Shown here piece by piece: positions 1-5,803 of a DNA stretch of 6,914 nucleotides (within the stretch, counting starts at the first letter, position 1; each line of letters opens with the position of its first letter). Both the position numbers and the translations under genes were made by a program. Origin of the DNA: Frankiales bacterium (GTDB lineage Bacteria > Actinomycetota > Actinomycetes > Mycobacteriales > SCTD01); assembly GCA_025965755.1 (NCBI GenBank), contig JAOPWI010000231.1, positions 1 to 6,914 of the forward strand, written 5' to 3'. A model generated the notes under the pieces. It did not search any database and had not been told where the DNA came from. It worked only from the letters and a program-made list of their open reading frames with translations.

Positions 1-501
1 GACGGGCTGCTGGCCCGCTGCGGCAGCGCGACGCTCGACGTCGGCTGCGGGCCCGGCCGGCTGGTCCGGGCGCTGCTCGGCGCCGGCATCGCGTGCACCG
101 GCGTGGACGTGGCCCCGGTCGCGGTGGAGCTGGCCCGTACCGGCGGCGGCGAGGTGCTGCAGGCCTCGATCCACGACCGCGTGCTGGACGGCACCCGCTG
201 GTCGACGATCCTGCTCGCGGACGGCAACATCGGCATCGGGGGCGACCCGGTGACGCTGCTGCGGCGGGTCCGCTCCCTGCTCGCTCGCGGAGGCCTGGTG
301 CTCGTCGAGCTCGATCCGCCGGCCACCGCGACCGCCCGCGTGCAGGTCCGCCTCGAGTCCGACGACCGGGCCAGCGACTGGTTTGCGTGGGCCCACGTGA
401 GCGTCGACGACGCCGCGGACGTGGCCGGCCGGGCCGGCCTGGTGCCGGCCGAGACCTGGCACGCGCAGGGCCGCCACTTCGCCTCGCTGCGTGTGGCGTG
501 A
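1..501 (+). CDS. Class I SAM-dependent methyltransferase, C-terminal part (start outside window)
   Basis: The reading frame is open from the first base and ends at TGA 499-501, giving 166 visible residues. The glycine-rich SAM-binding motif I, LDVGCGPGRL, lies at about visible residues 12-21. The acidic end of strand beta-2 (GVDVAP) follows at 34-39, and a hydrophobic strand after a Gly (GGLVLVELDPP) near 99-109 fits motif III of the Rossmann fold. Between them is an unusual motif, ADGNIGIGGDP. The protein should transfer a methyl group from S-adenosylmethionine in the cytoplasm; the acceptor cannot be read from the sequence. A start inside the window (for example GTG 103) would remove motif I, so the true start is upstream. 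The stop lies 7 bp before the preferred start of the next gene, which suggests a shared transcript. The fold is secure; substrate class (small molecule, lipid or sugar) is open. Confidence 0.88.
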   Translation, partial: DGLLARCGSATLDVGCGPGRLVRALLGAGIACTGVDVAPVAVELARTGGGEVLQASIHDRVLDGTRWSTILLADGNIGIGGDPVTLLRRVRSLLARGGLVLVELDPPATATARVQVRLESDDRASDWFAWAHVSVDDAADVAGRAGLVPAETWHAQGRHFASLRVA

Positions 502-503
502 GG
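500..503 (+). promoter_or_regulatory. Ribosome binding site deciding the oxidoreductase start
   Basis: GAGG lies 5 nt before GTG 509-511 and overlaps the methyltransferase stop codon. The upstream in-frame GTG at 491 has no purine-rich sequence in front of it. This is why 509 is preferred as the start, although the choice changes only six residues. Confidence 0.5.
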
Positions 504-508
504 CGCGC

Positions 509-1861
509 GTGAGCGCGCCAGCGCCCGGTCCGGTGCGCCCGGACGGCGCGTCGCACGGCCCGGCGTACGGCTGGCCGCGGCCGCTGTGGGCGGCCCTGGA
601 CCGGGCCCGCCCGCCGCTGCGGGTCCTCGACCCGACGCTCTGGCGCAGCCCGCTGCGCGGCCCGTGGCTGACCGCCGTCTTCGGCGCGGTCCTGCTGGTC
701 TCCCTGCCGGTCGTCATCGTCACCGGCCTGCTGTCCTACGCCGCGTACGAGCCGCGCTTCCCGGGCAACGCCTTTCCGGCCGACCCCGGCTGGCTGCGGC
801 TGCCGCACTTCGCCTGGCCGACCAGCCCGTCCTGGCTCTACCGGGTCAACCAGGGCCTGCACGTCGGGCTCGGCCTCGCCCTCGTGCCGGTGGTCCTGGC
901 CAAGCTCTGGTCGGTTCTCCCGAAGCTGTTCGCGTGGCCGCCGGCCCGCTCGGTCGCCCAGCTGGTCGAGCGGCTGACCATCGCGCTGCTCGTCGGGAGC
1001 ATCCTGTTCGAGCTGTCCACCGGCGTGCTCAACACGCAGTACGACTACGTGTTCGGCTTCGACTTCTACACCGGCCACTACTACGGCGCCTGGGTGTTCC
1101 TGGCCGCCTTCCTCGCCCACGTGGTGATCAAACTGCCGGTCATGCTGCGTTCCCTGCGCGGCCGGTCGCTGCCCGGGGAGCTCCGCACGCCGCTGGCCGG
1201 CACCCGCTCCGAGCCGTACGACCCGGACGGGCTGGTGGCCCTGGACCCGGCCGCGCCGACGATCAGCCGCCGCGGCGTGCTGGCCCTGGTCGCCGGGGCG
1301 TCCGGCCTGCTCACCGCCGTCACCGCCGGGCAGACCGTGGGCGACGGGCTGCGGCCGACCGCGCTGCTGTCGCCGCGCGGCCGCTCCTACGGCGACGGTC
1401 CGACCGACTTCCAGGTCAACCGCACGGCCGCCGCCGCCGGCGTCGCGACCTCCGCCCAGGGCCCCGGCTGGACGCTGCAGCTGATCGGGCCGACCGAGGT
1501 GCGCCTGTCCCGCGAGGACCTGCTGGCGATGCCGCAGCACACCGCCGAGCTGCCGATCGCCTGCGTCGAGGGCTGGTCGACCGTGCAGACCTGGACCGGC
1601 GTGCGGCTGCGCGATCTGGCCGCGCTGGCCGGCGCCGTCGACGTCGCCTCCGCCCGCGTCGTGTCGCTGGAGCGGGCCGGCGCCTTCAGCCGGGCCACCC
1701 TCGGCGGCTCGGCGGTCCGGGAGCCGGACGCGATGCTCGCCCTGCGGGTCAACGGCGTCGACCTGTCGCTGGACCACGGCTTTCCCGCGCGGATCGTCGT
1801 TCCGGCGCTGCCGGGCGTGCACCACACCAAGTGGGTCTCGACGATCGAGTTCAGCGCATGA
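509..1861 (+). CDS. Membrane-anchored heme/molybdopterin oxidoreductase, predicted dual Sec/Tat substrate
   Basis: This 450-residue protein fuses a cytochrome-b-like membrane domain to a sulfite-oxidase-type molybdopterin domain. Hydrophobic helices lie at about 53-80, 111-136, 152-175 and 191-213. Histidines H118 (helix 2), H190 and H204 (helix 4) are candidate heme ligands. Loop charges fit an N-in topology. A cytoplasmic basic loop then leads to SRRGVL (SRR at 253-255, bases 1265-1273), a twin-arginine motif before a weakly hydrophobic Gly/Ala/Thr-rich fifth helix (about 256-278) with arginines after it. The Mo domain (about 300-450) would be outside the cell. It carries PIACVEGWS, with C352 (bases 1562-1564) at the position of the Mo-ligating Cys of SUOX/YedY proteins, and the terminal DHGFPARIVVP and HHTKWV blocks typical of that fold. 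The domain calls and topology are strong; electron donor and substrate are unknown. The gene overlaps the next by 4 bp (ATGA). Start GTG 491 is the alternative. Confidence 0.88.
   Translation: MSAPAPGPVRPDGASHGPAYGWPRPLWAALDRARPPLRVLDPTLWRSPLRGPWLTAVFGAVLLVSLPVVIVTGLLSYAAYEPRFPGNAFPADPGWLRLPHFAWPTSPSWLYRVNQGLHVGLGLALVPVVLAKLWSVLPKLFAWPPARSVAQLVERLTIALLVGSILFELSTGVLNTQYDYVFGFDFYTGHYYGAWVFLAAFLAHVVIKLPVMLRSLRGRSLPGELRTPLAGTRSEPYDPDGLVALDPAAPTISRRGVLALVAGASGLLTAVTAGQTVGDGLRPTALLSPRGRSYGDGPTDFQVNRTAAAAGVATSAQGPGWTLQLIGPTEVRLSREDLLAMPQHTAELPIACVEGWSTVQTWTGVRLRDLAALAGAVDVASARVVSLERAGAFSRATLGGSAVREPDAMLALRVNGVDLSLDHGFPARIVVPALPGVHHTKWVSTIEFSA
1265..1342 (+). other. Internal twin-arginine motif and Tat-type transmembrane segment
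   Basis: The codons for Ser-Arg-Arg-Gly-Val-Leu start at 1265 and are followed by about 20 residues of low hydrophobicity (Gly, Ala, Thr, Ser and Leu/Val). It lies between helix 4 and the molybdopterin domain, not at the N-terminus. In known dual-targeted proteins such as actinobacterial Rieske proteins, this is where Sec hands over to Tat. Its function here is inferred from motif, position and predicted topology. Confidence 0.7.
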
Positions 1862-2298
1862 AGGGCTTCCGGGCCGCGTACGGCGCCTCTCCCCTGCACC
1901 TGCTCGCGCTGCTGGGCTGCCTCGCGCTGTCCGGCTCCGCCGTGCTGCGGGTGCTGGACGGGCCGGCGCCGGTGCGCATCGCCGTCTGGTTCCTCGGCGC
2001 CGTGGTCGCGCACGACGTCGTCCTCTACCCGCTGTACGCGCTCGCCGACCGGTCCCTGTCCGGCGCCCTGCGCCGCCGGCGCGCCGCTCCGGGATCGGTC
2101 AACTGGGTGCGGATCCCGGCGTTGCTGTCGGGGCTGCTGCTGCTGGTGTTCTGGCCGGTCGTCACCCAGCACAGCGAGCCGGCGTTCCGGACCGCCAGCG
2201 GCCTGGACCAGGACGTCTACCTGGCCCGCTTCCTGCTCATCGTGGCCGCGCTGTTCGGCGGCTCGGCGCTGCTGTTCGCGGTGAGCCGCCGGCGATGA
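1858..2298 (+). CDS. Uncharacterised four-helix membrane protein coupled to the oxidoreductase
   Basis: This 146-residue protein starts at ATG 1858, inside the stop of the oxidoreductase (ATGA 1858-1861), and ends at TGA 2296-2298 inside the start of the epimerase. Hydrophobic segments lie at about 14-32, 40-62, 86-103 and 120-142. The basic run RRRR (72-75) falls between helices 2 and 3, and the C-terminus is RRR, so both ends should be cytoplasmic. The most distinctive stretch is AHDVVLYPLYALAD (51-64). H52 lies in helix 2 and H105 just after helix 3, both possible metal or heme ligands. I recognise no named family. I recall similar small membrane proteins beside such Mo proteins in actinomycetes, but cannot verify this here. 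The two ATGA overlaps suggest a subunit or assembly partner of the oxidoreductase; this is inference. No Shine-Dalgarno sequence is obvious, as expected for coupled translation. Confidence 0.85.
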   Translation: MKGFRAAYGASPLHLLALLGCLALSGSAVLRVLDGPAPVRIAVWFLGAVVAHDVVLYPLYALADRSLSGALRRRRAAPGSVNWVRIPALLSGLLLLVFWPVVTQHSEPAFRTASGLDQDVYLARFLLIVAALFGGSALLFAVSRRR

Positions 2299-3329
2299 GG
2301 GTCCTGCTCACCGGCGGCGCCGGGTTCGTCGGCGGCACGCTCGCGCCGCTGCTGCTCGACGCCGGGCACGAGGTCGTCGTGCTCGACGCGCTGCTGCCCG
2401 ACGTCCACCCGGACGGCTGGCCGGCCCACCTGGACCCCCGGGCCGAGCGGGTGCACGGCGACGTCCGCGAGTGCCCCGATCTCGACGGCTTCGACGCCGT
2501 CTGCCACCAGGCCGCCGTCGTCGGGCTCGGCGTCGACCTGCAGGACCTGCCGCACTACGTCGGCGTCAACGAGCTGGGCACCGCGGTGCTGCTGGCCGCG
2601 ATGGCCCGGGCCGGAATCGACCGCCTGGTGCTGGCCAGCTCGATGGTCGTCTACGGCGAGGGCCGCTACGCCTGCCCCGAGCACGGGGCCGTGCGCCCGG
2701 GTCCGCGGGCGGTCGCGGACCTGGACGCCGGGCGCTTCGAGCCGCCCTGCCCGGTCTGCGGCGCGGCCCTCGGCTGGCAGCCGGTGCCGGAGGACGCCCC
2801 GCTCGACCCGCGCTCGGTCTACGCCGCGACCAAGGTCGCCCAGGAGCACCTGGCCGCCGCCTGGGCCCGCGGCACCGGCGGCCGGGTGGCCGCGCTGAGG
2901 TACCACAACGTGTACGGCCCCCGGATGCCGCGCGACACCCCGTACGCCGGGGTGGCCTCGCTCTGGCGCTCCGCGCTGGCCCGGGGCGAGGCGCCGCGGG
3001 TGTTCGAGGACGGCGGCCAGCAGCGCGACTTCGTGCACGTGGGCGACGTGGCCCGGGCCAACGTGCTGGCGCTGGAGGCCGAGCTCGCGCCCGGCGGGCT
3101 GCGGGCCTTCAACATCGCGAGCGGGACGCCGTCCACCATCGGCCAGGTGGCGGCCGCCCTGGCGGCGGACGGGCCGGCACCGGTCGTGACGGGGCAGTAC
3201 CGGCGAGGCGACGTGCGCCACGTCGTCGCCTCGCCGGAGCGGGCCCGCGCGGAGCTCGGGTTCGTCGCGTCCGTGGGCCTGGCCGAGGGCCTGCGCGAGT
3301 TCGCCACCGCCCCGCTCAGGGGGCAGTGA
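2295..3329 (+). CDS. Extended-SDR NAD-dependent nucleotide-sugar epimerase/dehydratase with Cys/His insertion
   Basis: The 344-residue protein begins with the NAD-binding fingerprint TGGAGFVGG (G7, G10, G13). D31 at the end of beta-2 favours NAD, and D56 is in the HGDVRE strand. The catalytic set is S115/S116 in LASSMVVYG and Y176-x3-K180 in VYAATK. Family blocks RYHNVYGPR (202-210) and EDGGQQRDFVHVGDVA (238-253) follow. It should act in the cytoplasm on a nucleoside-diphosphate sugar. The overall pattern resembles the dTDP-L-rhamnose 4-epimerase-like branch, but I would not assign a substrate. Between the catalytic Ser and Tyr is an insertion of about 45 residues with CPEH (127-130) and CPVCG (152-156), a possible zinc knuckle. 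The start at ATG 2295 overlaps the previous stop by 4 bp and puts the fingerprint right at the N-terminus, as is usual. The 3' end overlaps the convergent esterase gene by 14 bp. Confidence 0.93.
   Translation: MRVLLTGGAGFVGGTLAPLLLDAGHEVVVLDALLPDVHPDGWPAHLDPRAERVHGDVRECPDLDGFDAVCHQAAVVGLGVDLQDLPHYVGVNELGTAVLLAAMARAGIDRLVLASSMVVYGEGRYACPEHGAVRPGPRAVADLDAGRFEPPCPVCGAALGWQPVPEDAPLDPRSVYAATKVAQEHLAAAWARGTGGRVAALRYHNVYGPRMPRDTPYAGVASLWRSALARGEAPRVFEDGGQQRDFVHVGDVARANVLALEAELAPGGLRAFNIASGTPSTIGQVAAALAADGPAPVVTGQYRRGDVRHVVASPERARAELGFVASVGLAEGLREFATAPLRGQ
2673..2762 (+). other. Candidate zinc-knuckle insertion in the epimerase
   Basis: These codons (residues 127-156) encode C-x2-H, a spacer of 21 residues rich in Arg, Pro and Gly, then C-x2-C-G. 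The spacing and the Pro between the cysteines look like a treble-clef or rubredoxin-type knuckle. Metal binding is inferred from spacing only. Confidence 0.55.
3316..3329. other. Convergent 3' overlap of epimerase and esterase genes
   Basis: The epimerase stop TGA is at 3327-3329. The esterase stop on the other strand is the complement of 3316-3318. The last 14 bp of each gene are therefore shared, and no intergenic terminator hairpin can exist between them. Confidence 0.9.
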
Positions 3330-4668
3330 CCGCGACCCGGACGGTCGTGGGCAGCAGCCCCAGCGGGACCGTCACGGTCAGCCGGCCGTCGCGGCCGACC
3401 TGGCCCGCGCTCCCGCCCGTCACCCGCACCGGGCTGCCGGGCCGGTAGAGCCGCGCCGTCGTCACGGTCGCCGTCCCGGTGCCGCGCAGCGTGAAGCCGG
3501 CGCGGTCGGCGGCGGTCAGCGCGCTCCACTCCTGCCCGGCCCGGCGGTCCAGGGCCACGCTCCAGCCCCACTGGCTCCAGCGCCGGTCGACCGACGTGTA
3601 GGAGACCCGCGCCGGCGTGCGGTCGCGGGACAGGTCGCGCAGCATCGCCGGGAGGTACTCGCGCAGGTCCCGGGCCCAGTACGGCCAGGTGTGCGTCCCG
3701 AACACCTGGTCGTGGTAGCTGCTCGCGATGCCGGCCCGCTCCAGGGTGTCGTGGAACGACCGGGTCGACAGGTGCGTCAGGAGCTCGATGCCGGTGCCGC
3801 CCGGGTCGGGCCCGCTGTCGAACTCGCCGTTGGCGCCGCTGGCGGTCCACAGGTGCAGGCCGGTGGACCGCAGGTTCTCGACCAGCTGGGCCGGGTCGTG
3901 GCCCTGCCAGTTCACCTCGTGGGTCGCCCGTGAGCCGAAGGTCGCGTCCGGCTGCACGCCGTTCAGCCCGATGTTGGTCGCGGCGATGACCGCGGTCGCG
4001 CCGGCTGCGGCGAGCGGGTTGCGGTCGATGTCCGGGACGCCGGAGAACGACGCCGCCGAGGTGAACAGGTCGGGGTGGCGGGCGGCGTACGTCATGGCGC
4101 CGAACCCGCCCTGCGACAGCCCGGCGATCGCGCGGCCCCGCCGGGTGGCGACGGTGCGCAGGTTGCGGTCGATCCACGGGACCACCTGCTCGACGTGGAA
4201 CGTCTCCCAGCGCGACGGTCCGAGCGCGGTCGTCGTGTCCACCCAGTCGGTGAACCAGCTGCCCCCGTTGCCGTCGAAGCCGGCGTCCGGCATGACGGTG
4301 ATCACCGGAACGTTCGCGGTCGCGCGGCGGGCGCCGCCCTGCTCCACCCAGTCGGAGGCGCGCCCGCTGGTGCCGTGGAACAGGTAGAGCACCGGATAGC
4401 GGCGGCCGGCCTGGTACGGCTGCGGCAGCAGCACCCGGATGTCGACCGGCCGGCCCAGCGCGGGCGACCGCACCTGCACGGCGTGCTCGCGGTCGCTGAG
4501 CCGCGTCGTGCGCACGACCTCGATGCCGGCCGCGTCGCGGAAGGTGACCCCGGGGCGGGAGTCGGCCTGGGCGGCGGGCACGGCCAGGCCGCCCAGGCCG
4601 CCCGAACCGCCCAGACCGCCCAGGCCGGCGAGGACGAGCAGGCTGGCGAGCAGGCAGCGCAGTCGCAT
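3316..4668 (-). CDS. Secreted antigen-85/esterase-D-like serine hydrolase
   Basis: This 450-residue protein has an export signal: basic MRLR, a long Leu/Gly core, then VPAAQA|D with probable signal peptidase I cleavage after residue 35. The alpha/beta-hydrolase domain (about 40-345) matches the putative esterase family that includes antigen 85 and esterase D. YLFHGT (95-100) lies near the oxyanion hole. The nucleophile elbow is GLSQGG with S185, and GTHTWPYW gives H326, closely matching GTHSWEYW of antigen 85. E295, 31 residues before the His, is the likely acid. Residues about 350-450 form a separate beta-rich domain starting with Trp-rich RRWSQWGWSV and ending in alternating TVTV/VRVAV strands. 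The substrate is unknown: antigen 85 itself transfers mycolates, but other members cleave diverse esters. Start ATG 4666-4668 has a strong ribosome binding site, and the gene is divergent from the F420-type reductase. Confidence 0.92.
   Translation of the reverse strand: MRLRCLLASLLVLAGLGGLGGSGGLGGLAVPAAQADSRPGVTFRDAAGIEVVRTTRLSDREHAVQVRSPALGRPVDIRVLLPQPYQAGRRYPVLYLFHGTSGRASDWVEQGGARRATANVPVITVMPDAGFDGNGGSWFTDWVDTTTALGPSRWETFHVEQVVPWIDRNLRTVATRRGRAIAGLSQGGFGAMTYAARHPDLFTSAASFSGVPDIDRNPLAAAGATAVIAATNIGLNGVQPDATFGSRATHEVNWQGHDPAQLVENLRSTGLHLWTASGANGEFDSGPDPGGTGIELLTHLSTRSFHDTLERAGIASSYHDQVFGTHTWPYWARDLREYLPAMLRDLSRDRTPARVSYTSVDRRWSQWGWSVALDRRAGQEWSALTAADRAGFTLRGTGTATVTTARLYRPGSPVRVTGGSAGQVGRDGRLTVTVPLGLLPTTVRVAVTAP
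4582..4626 (-). repeat. Five tandem 9-bp units within the esterase signal peptide
   Basis: On the plus strand the units are ggccaggcc, gcccaggcc, gcccgaacc, gcccagacc and gcccaggcc, in register with codons. On the coding strand they spell Gly-Leu-Gly-type triplets in the signal-peptide core (one unit gives Gly-Ser-Gly), so copy-number change would lengthen or shorten the core without a frameshift. Confidence 0.85.
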
Positions 4669-4721
4669 GCCCTCCCCTTCGCTGCCGCCCCCGGGACTCC
4701 TGCCGGTGGTTCACTCCGGAC
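4669..4721. promoter_or_regulatory. Divergent intergenic region of esterase and F420-type reductase
   Basis: This 53-bp gap is the only true noncoding spacer in the window. It must hold or adjoin the promoters of two divergent genes, so promoter elements probably reach into one of them. I see no convincing -10/-35 pair. A short GTG-GTT-CAC dyad at 4706-4714 is too small to call an operator. CCGGA at 4716-4720 is a weak ribosome-binding candidate for the plus-strand gene. Confidence 0.55.
4670..4679 (-). promoter_or_regulatory. Strong ribosome binding site of the esterase
   Basis: On the minus strand AAGGGGAGGG lies directly upstream of ATG 4668, with one base between. It is the most complete Shine-Dalgarno sequence in the window and supports this start, with AAGGGG at a normal spacing. 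Confidence 0.75.
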
Positions 4722-5156
4722 ATGCCGCTTCAGGGTGAGTACGAACCGAGTCCGACCGGGTGGGTCCGCGAGCAGGTCGAGCTGATCGAGCGCTCCGGCG
4801 GCACCGAGGGCACCACGCTGAGAGGGATGCCGGTGGTCCTCGTGACCAACCGCGGCGTCCGGAGCGGCAAGCTGCGCAAGACGCCGCTCATGCGGGTGGA
4901 GCACGACGGCGTCTACGCCCTGGTCGCCAGCATCGGCGGCGCCCCGAAGCACCCGGTCTGGTACGCCAACCTGCTCGCCGACCCGCACATCGAGCTGCGC
5001 GACGGCACGCAGGTCTGGGACATGACCGTCCGGGAGGTCACCGGCGAGGAGAAGGCCGTGTGGTGGGAGCGGGCGGTCGCCGCCTTCCCGCCGTACGCGG
5101 AGTACCAGGCGAAGACCGAGCGCGTCATCCCGGTCCTGCTGGCGGAGCGCCCCTAG
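4722..5156 (+). CDS. Nitroreductase family deazaflavin (F420)-dependent oxidoreductase
   Basis: The 144-residue protein is full length for the Ddn-like F420H2-dependent reductase family, which folds as a split beta-barrel and reduces quinones or nitro compounds with F420H2. Visible family blocks are GEYEPSPTGWVREQVE (5-20), TLRGMPVVLVTNRG (32-45), RSGKLRKTPLMRVEHDG (47-63), GGAPKHPVWYANL (72-84), and the C-terminal YAEYQAKTERVIPVLL (125-140). The basic RSGKLRK segment is where this family holds the F420 phosphate and glutamyl tail. No signal or membrane helix is seen; relatives are often membrane-associated. The start at ATG 4722 is weakly supported by its ribosome site, but only this start includes the conserved N-terminal block; ATG 4827 would cut it off. 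The stop TAG lies in a CTAG shared with the convergent regulator gene. The physiological substrate cannot be told. It implies an F420-making host. Confidence 0.93.
   Translation: MPLQGEYEPSPTGWVREQVELIERSGGTEGTTLRGMPVVLVTNRGVRSGKLRKTPLMRVEHDGVYALVASIGGAPKHPVWYANLLADPHIELRDGTQVWDMTVREVTGEEKAVWWERAVAAFPPYAEYQAKTERVIPVLLAERP
5153..5156. other. CTAG palindrome serving as stop codon on both strands
   Basis: Bases 5154-5156 are the TAG stop of the plus-strand F420-type reductase. The complement of 5153-5155 is the TAG stop of the minus-strand response regulator. The two genes end on one four-base palindrome with no spacer. Confidence 0.95.
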
Positions 5157-5803
5157 ACGAGCCGGCGGGCGGCCGCCCAGCGCGACAGCTCCCGGCGGTT
5201 CGACAGCTGCAGCTTGCGCAGCACCGACGAGACGTGCGTCTCGACGGTCTTGACCGAGATGAACAGCTCCTTGGCCACCTCCTTGTACGCGTAGCCGCGC
5301 GCGATGAGCCGCAGCACCTCCTGCTCGCGGCCGGTCAGGCGGTCGAGGTCCTCGTCGTGCTCGGGCGGCGGGGTGGGCGCCGGACCGCGGAAGGCGTCGA
5401 GCACGAACCCGGCCAGCCGGGGCGAGAACACCGCGTCGCCGCCGGCCACCCGGCGCACGGCGTCGGCGAGATCCGGCCCGGAGATGCTCTTGGTGACGTA
5501 GCCGCGGGCGCCGGCCCGGACGACCGCGATGACGTCCTCCGCGGCGTCGCTCACCGACAGCGCGAGAAAGCGGGTGCCGGGCGCCGAGTCGCCGACCTGC
5601 GCCAGCACGGCCAGGCCGCCGCCGTCGGGCATGTGCACGTCCAGCAGCACGACGTCGGGGGCGGTCTCGCGGACGAGCGCGACCGCCTGGGCGACCGACT
5701 CGGCCTCGCCGACGACGTCGACCTCCGCGGCCAGCTCGGCCCGCACGCCGGACCGGAACAGCCGGTGGTCGTCGACGACCAGCACCCGGGGTCGGTCAGT
5801 CAC
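5153..5803 (-). CDS. NarL/FixJ (LuxR-type) response regulator
   Basis: The 216-residue protein is normal length for the family. The receiver domain (about 5-120) has the acidic pair D11/D12, phosphorylation site D55 in VVLLDVHMPDGG, S83 and K105 in GYVTKS. A Pro-rich linker (141-148) leads to the LuxR helix-turn-helix (about 155-213): LTGREQEVLRLIARG then KEVAKELFISVKTVETHVSS. Phosphorylation by the adjacent kinase should promote dimerisation and DNA binding; targets are unknown, with the operon itself or neighbouring PspC genes as obvious candidates. The start chosen is GTG 5801-5803: GGAG lies 7 nt upstream, it overlaps the kinase stop by 8 bp, and it puts VLVVDDH at the usual place. The longer frame from 5845 adds 14 residues unlike any receiver. 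Confidence 0.94.
   Translation of the reverse strand: MTDRPRVLVVDDHRLFRSGVRAELAAEVDVVGEAESVAQAVALVRETAPDVVLLDVHMPDGGGLAVLAQVGDSAPGTRFLALSVSDAAEDVIAVVRAGARGYVTKSISGPDLADAVRRVAGGDAVFSPRLAGFVLDAFRGPAPTPPPEHDEDLDRLTGREQEVLRLIARGYAYKEVAKELFISVKTVETHVSSVLRKLQLSNRRELSRWAAARRLV

Noticed and set aside
491..511. GTG 491 as the oxidoreductase start
   Set aside because: It lies inside the methyltransferase with no ribosome site, whereas GTG 509 has GAGG at 5 nt. It remains possible; the difference is six residues.
586..2298. Long plus-strand open frame of 570 codons covering the oxidoreductase and the next gene
   Set aside because: Its first two thirds are an Arg/Pro/Ala-rich shadow of the oxidoreductase in another frame. 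Only the tail from ATG 1858 is a plausible protein, and that is annotated on its own.
4706..4714. GTG-GTT-CAC dyad as an operator in the divergent region
   Set aside because: Arms of three bases are expected by chance and no second copy is seen nearby.
2819..4723. Minus-strand open frame of 634 codons
   Set aside because: Low-complexity Arg/Gly/Pro composition, no domain, and it overlaps the esterase in another frame and the epimerase on the other strand. High-GC DNA makes such open frames common.
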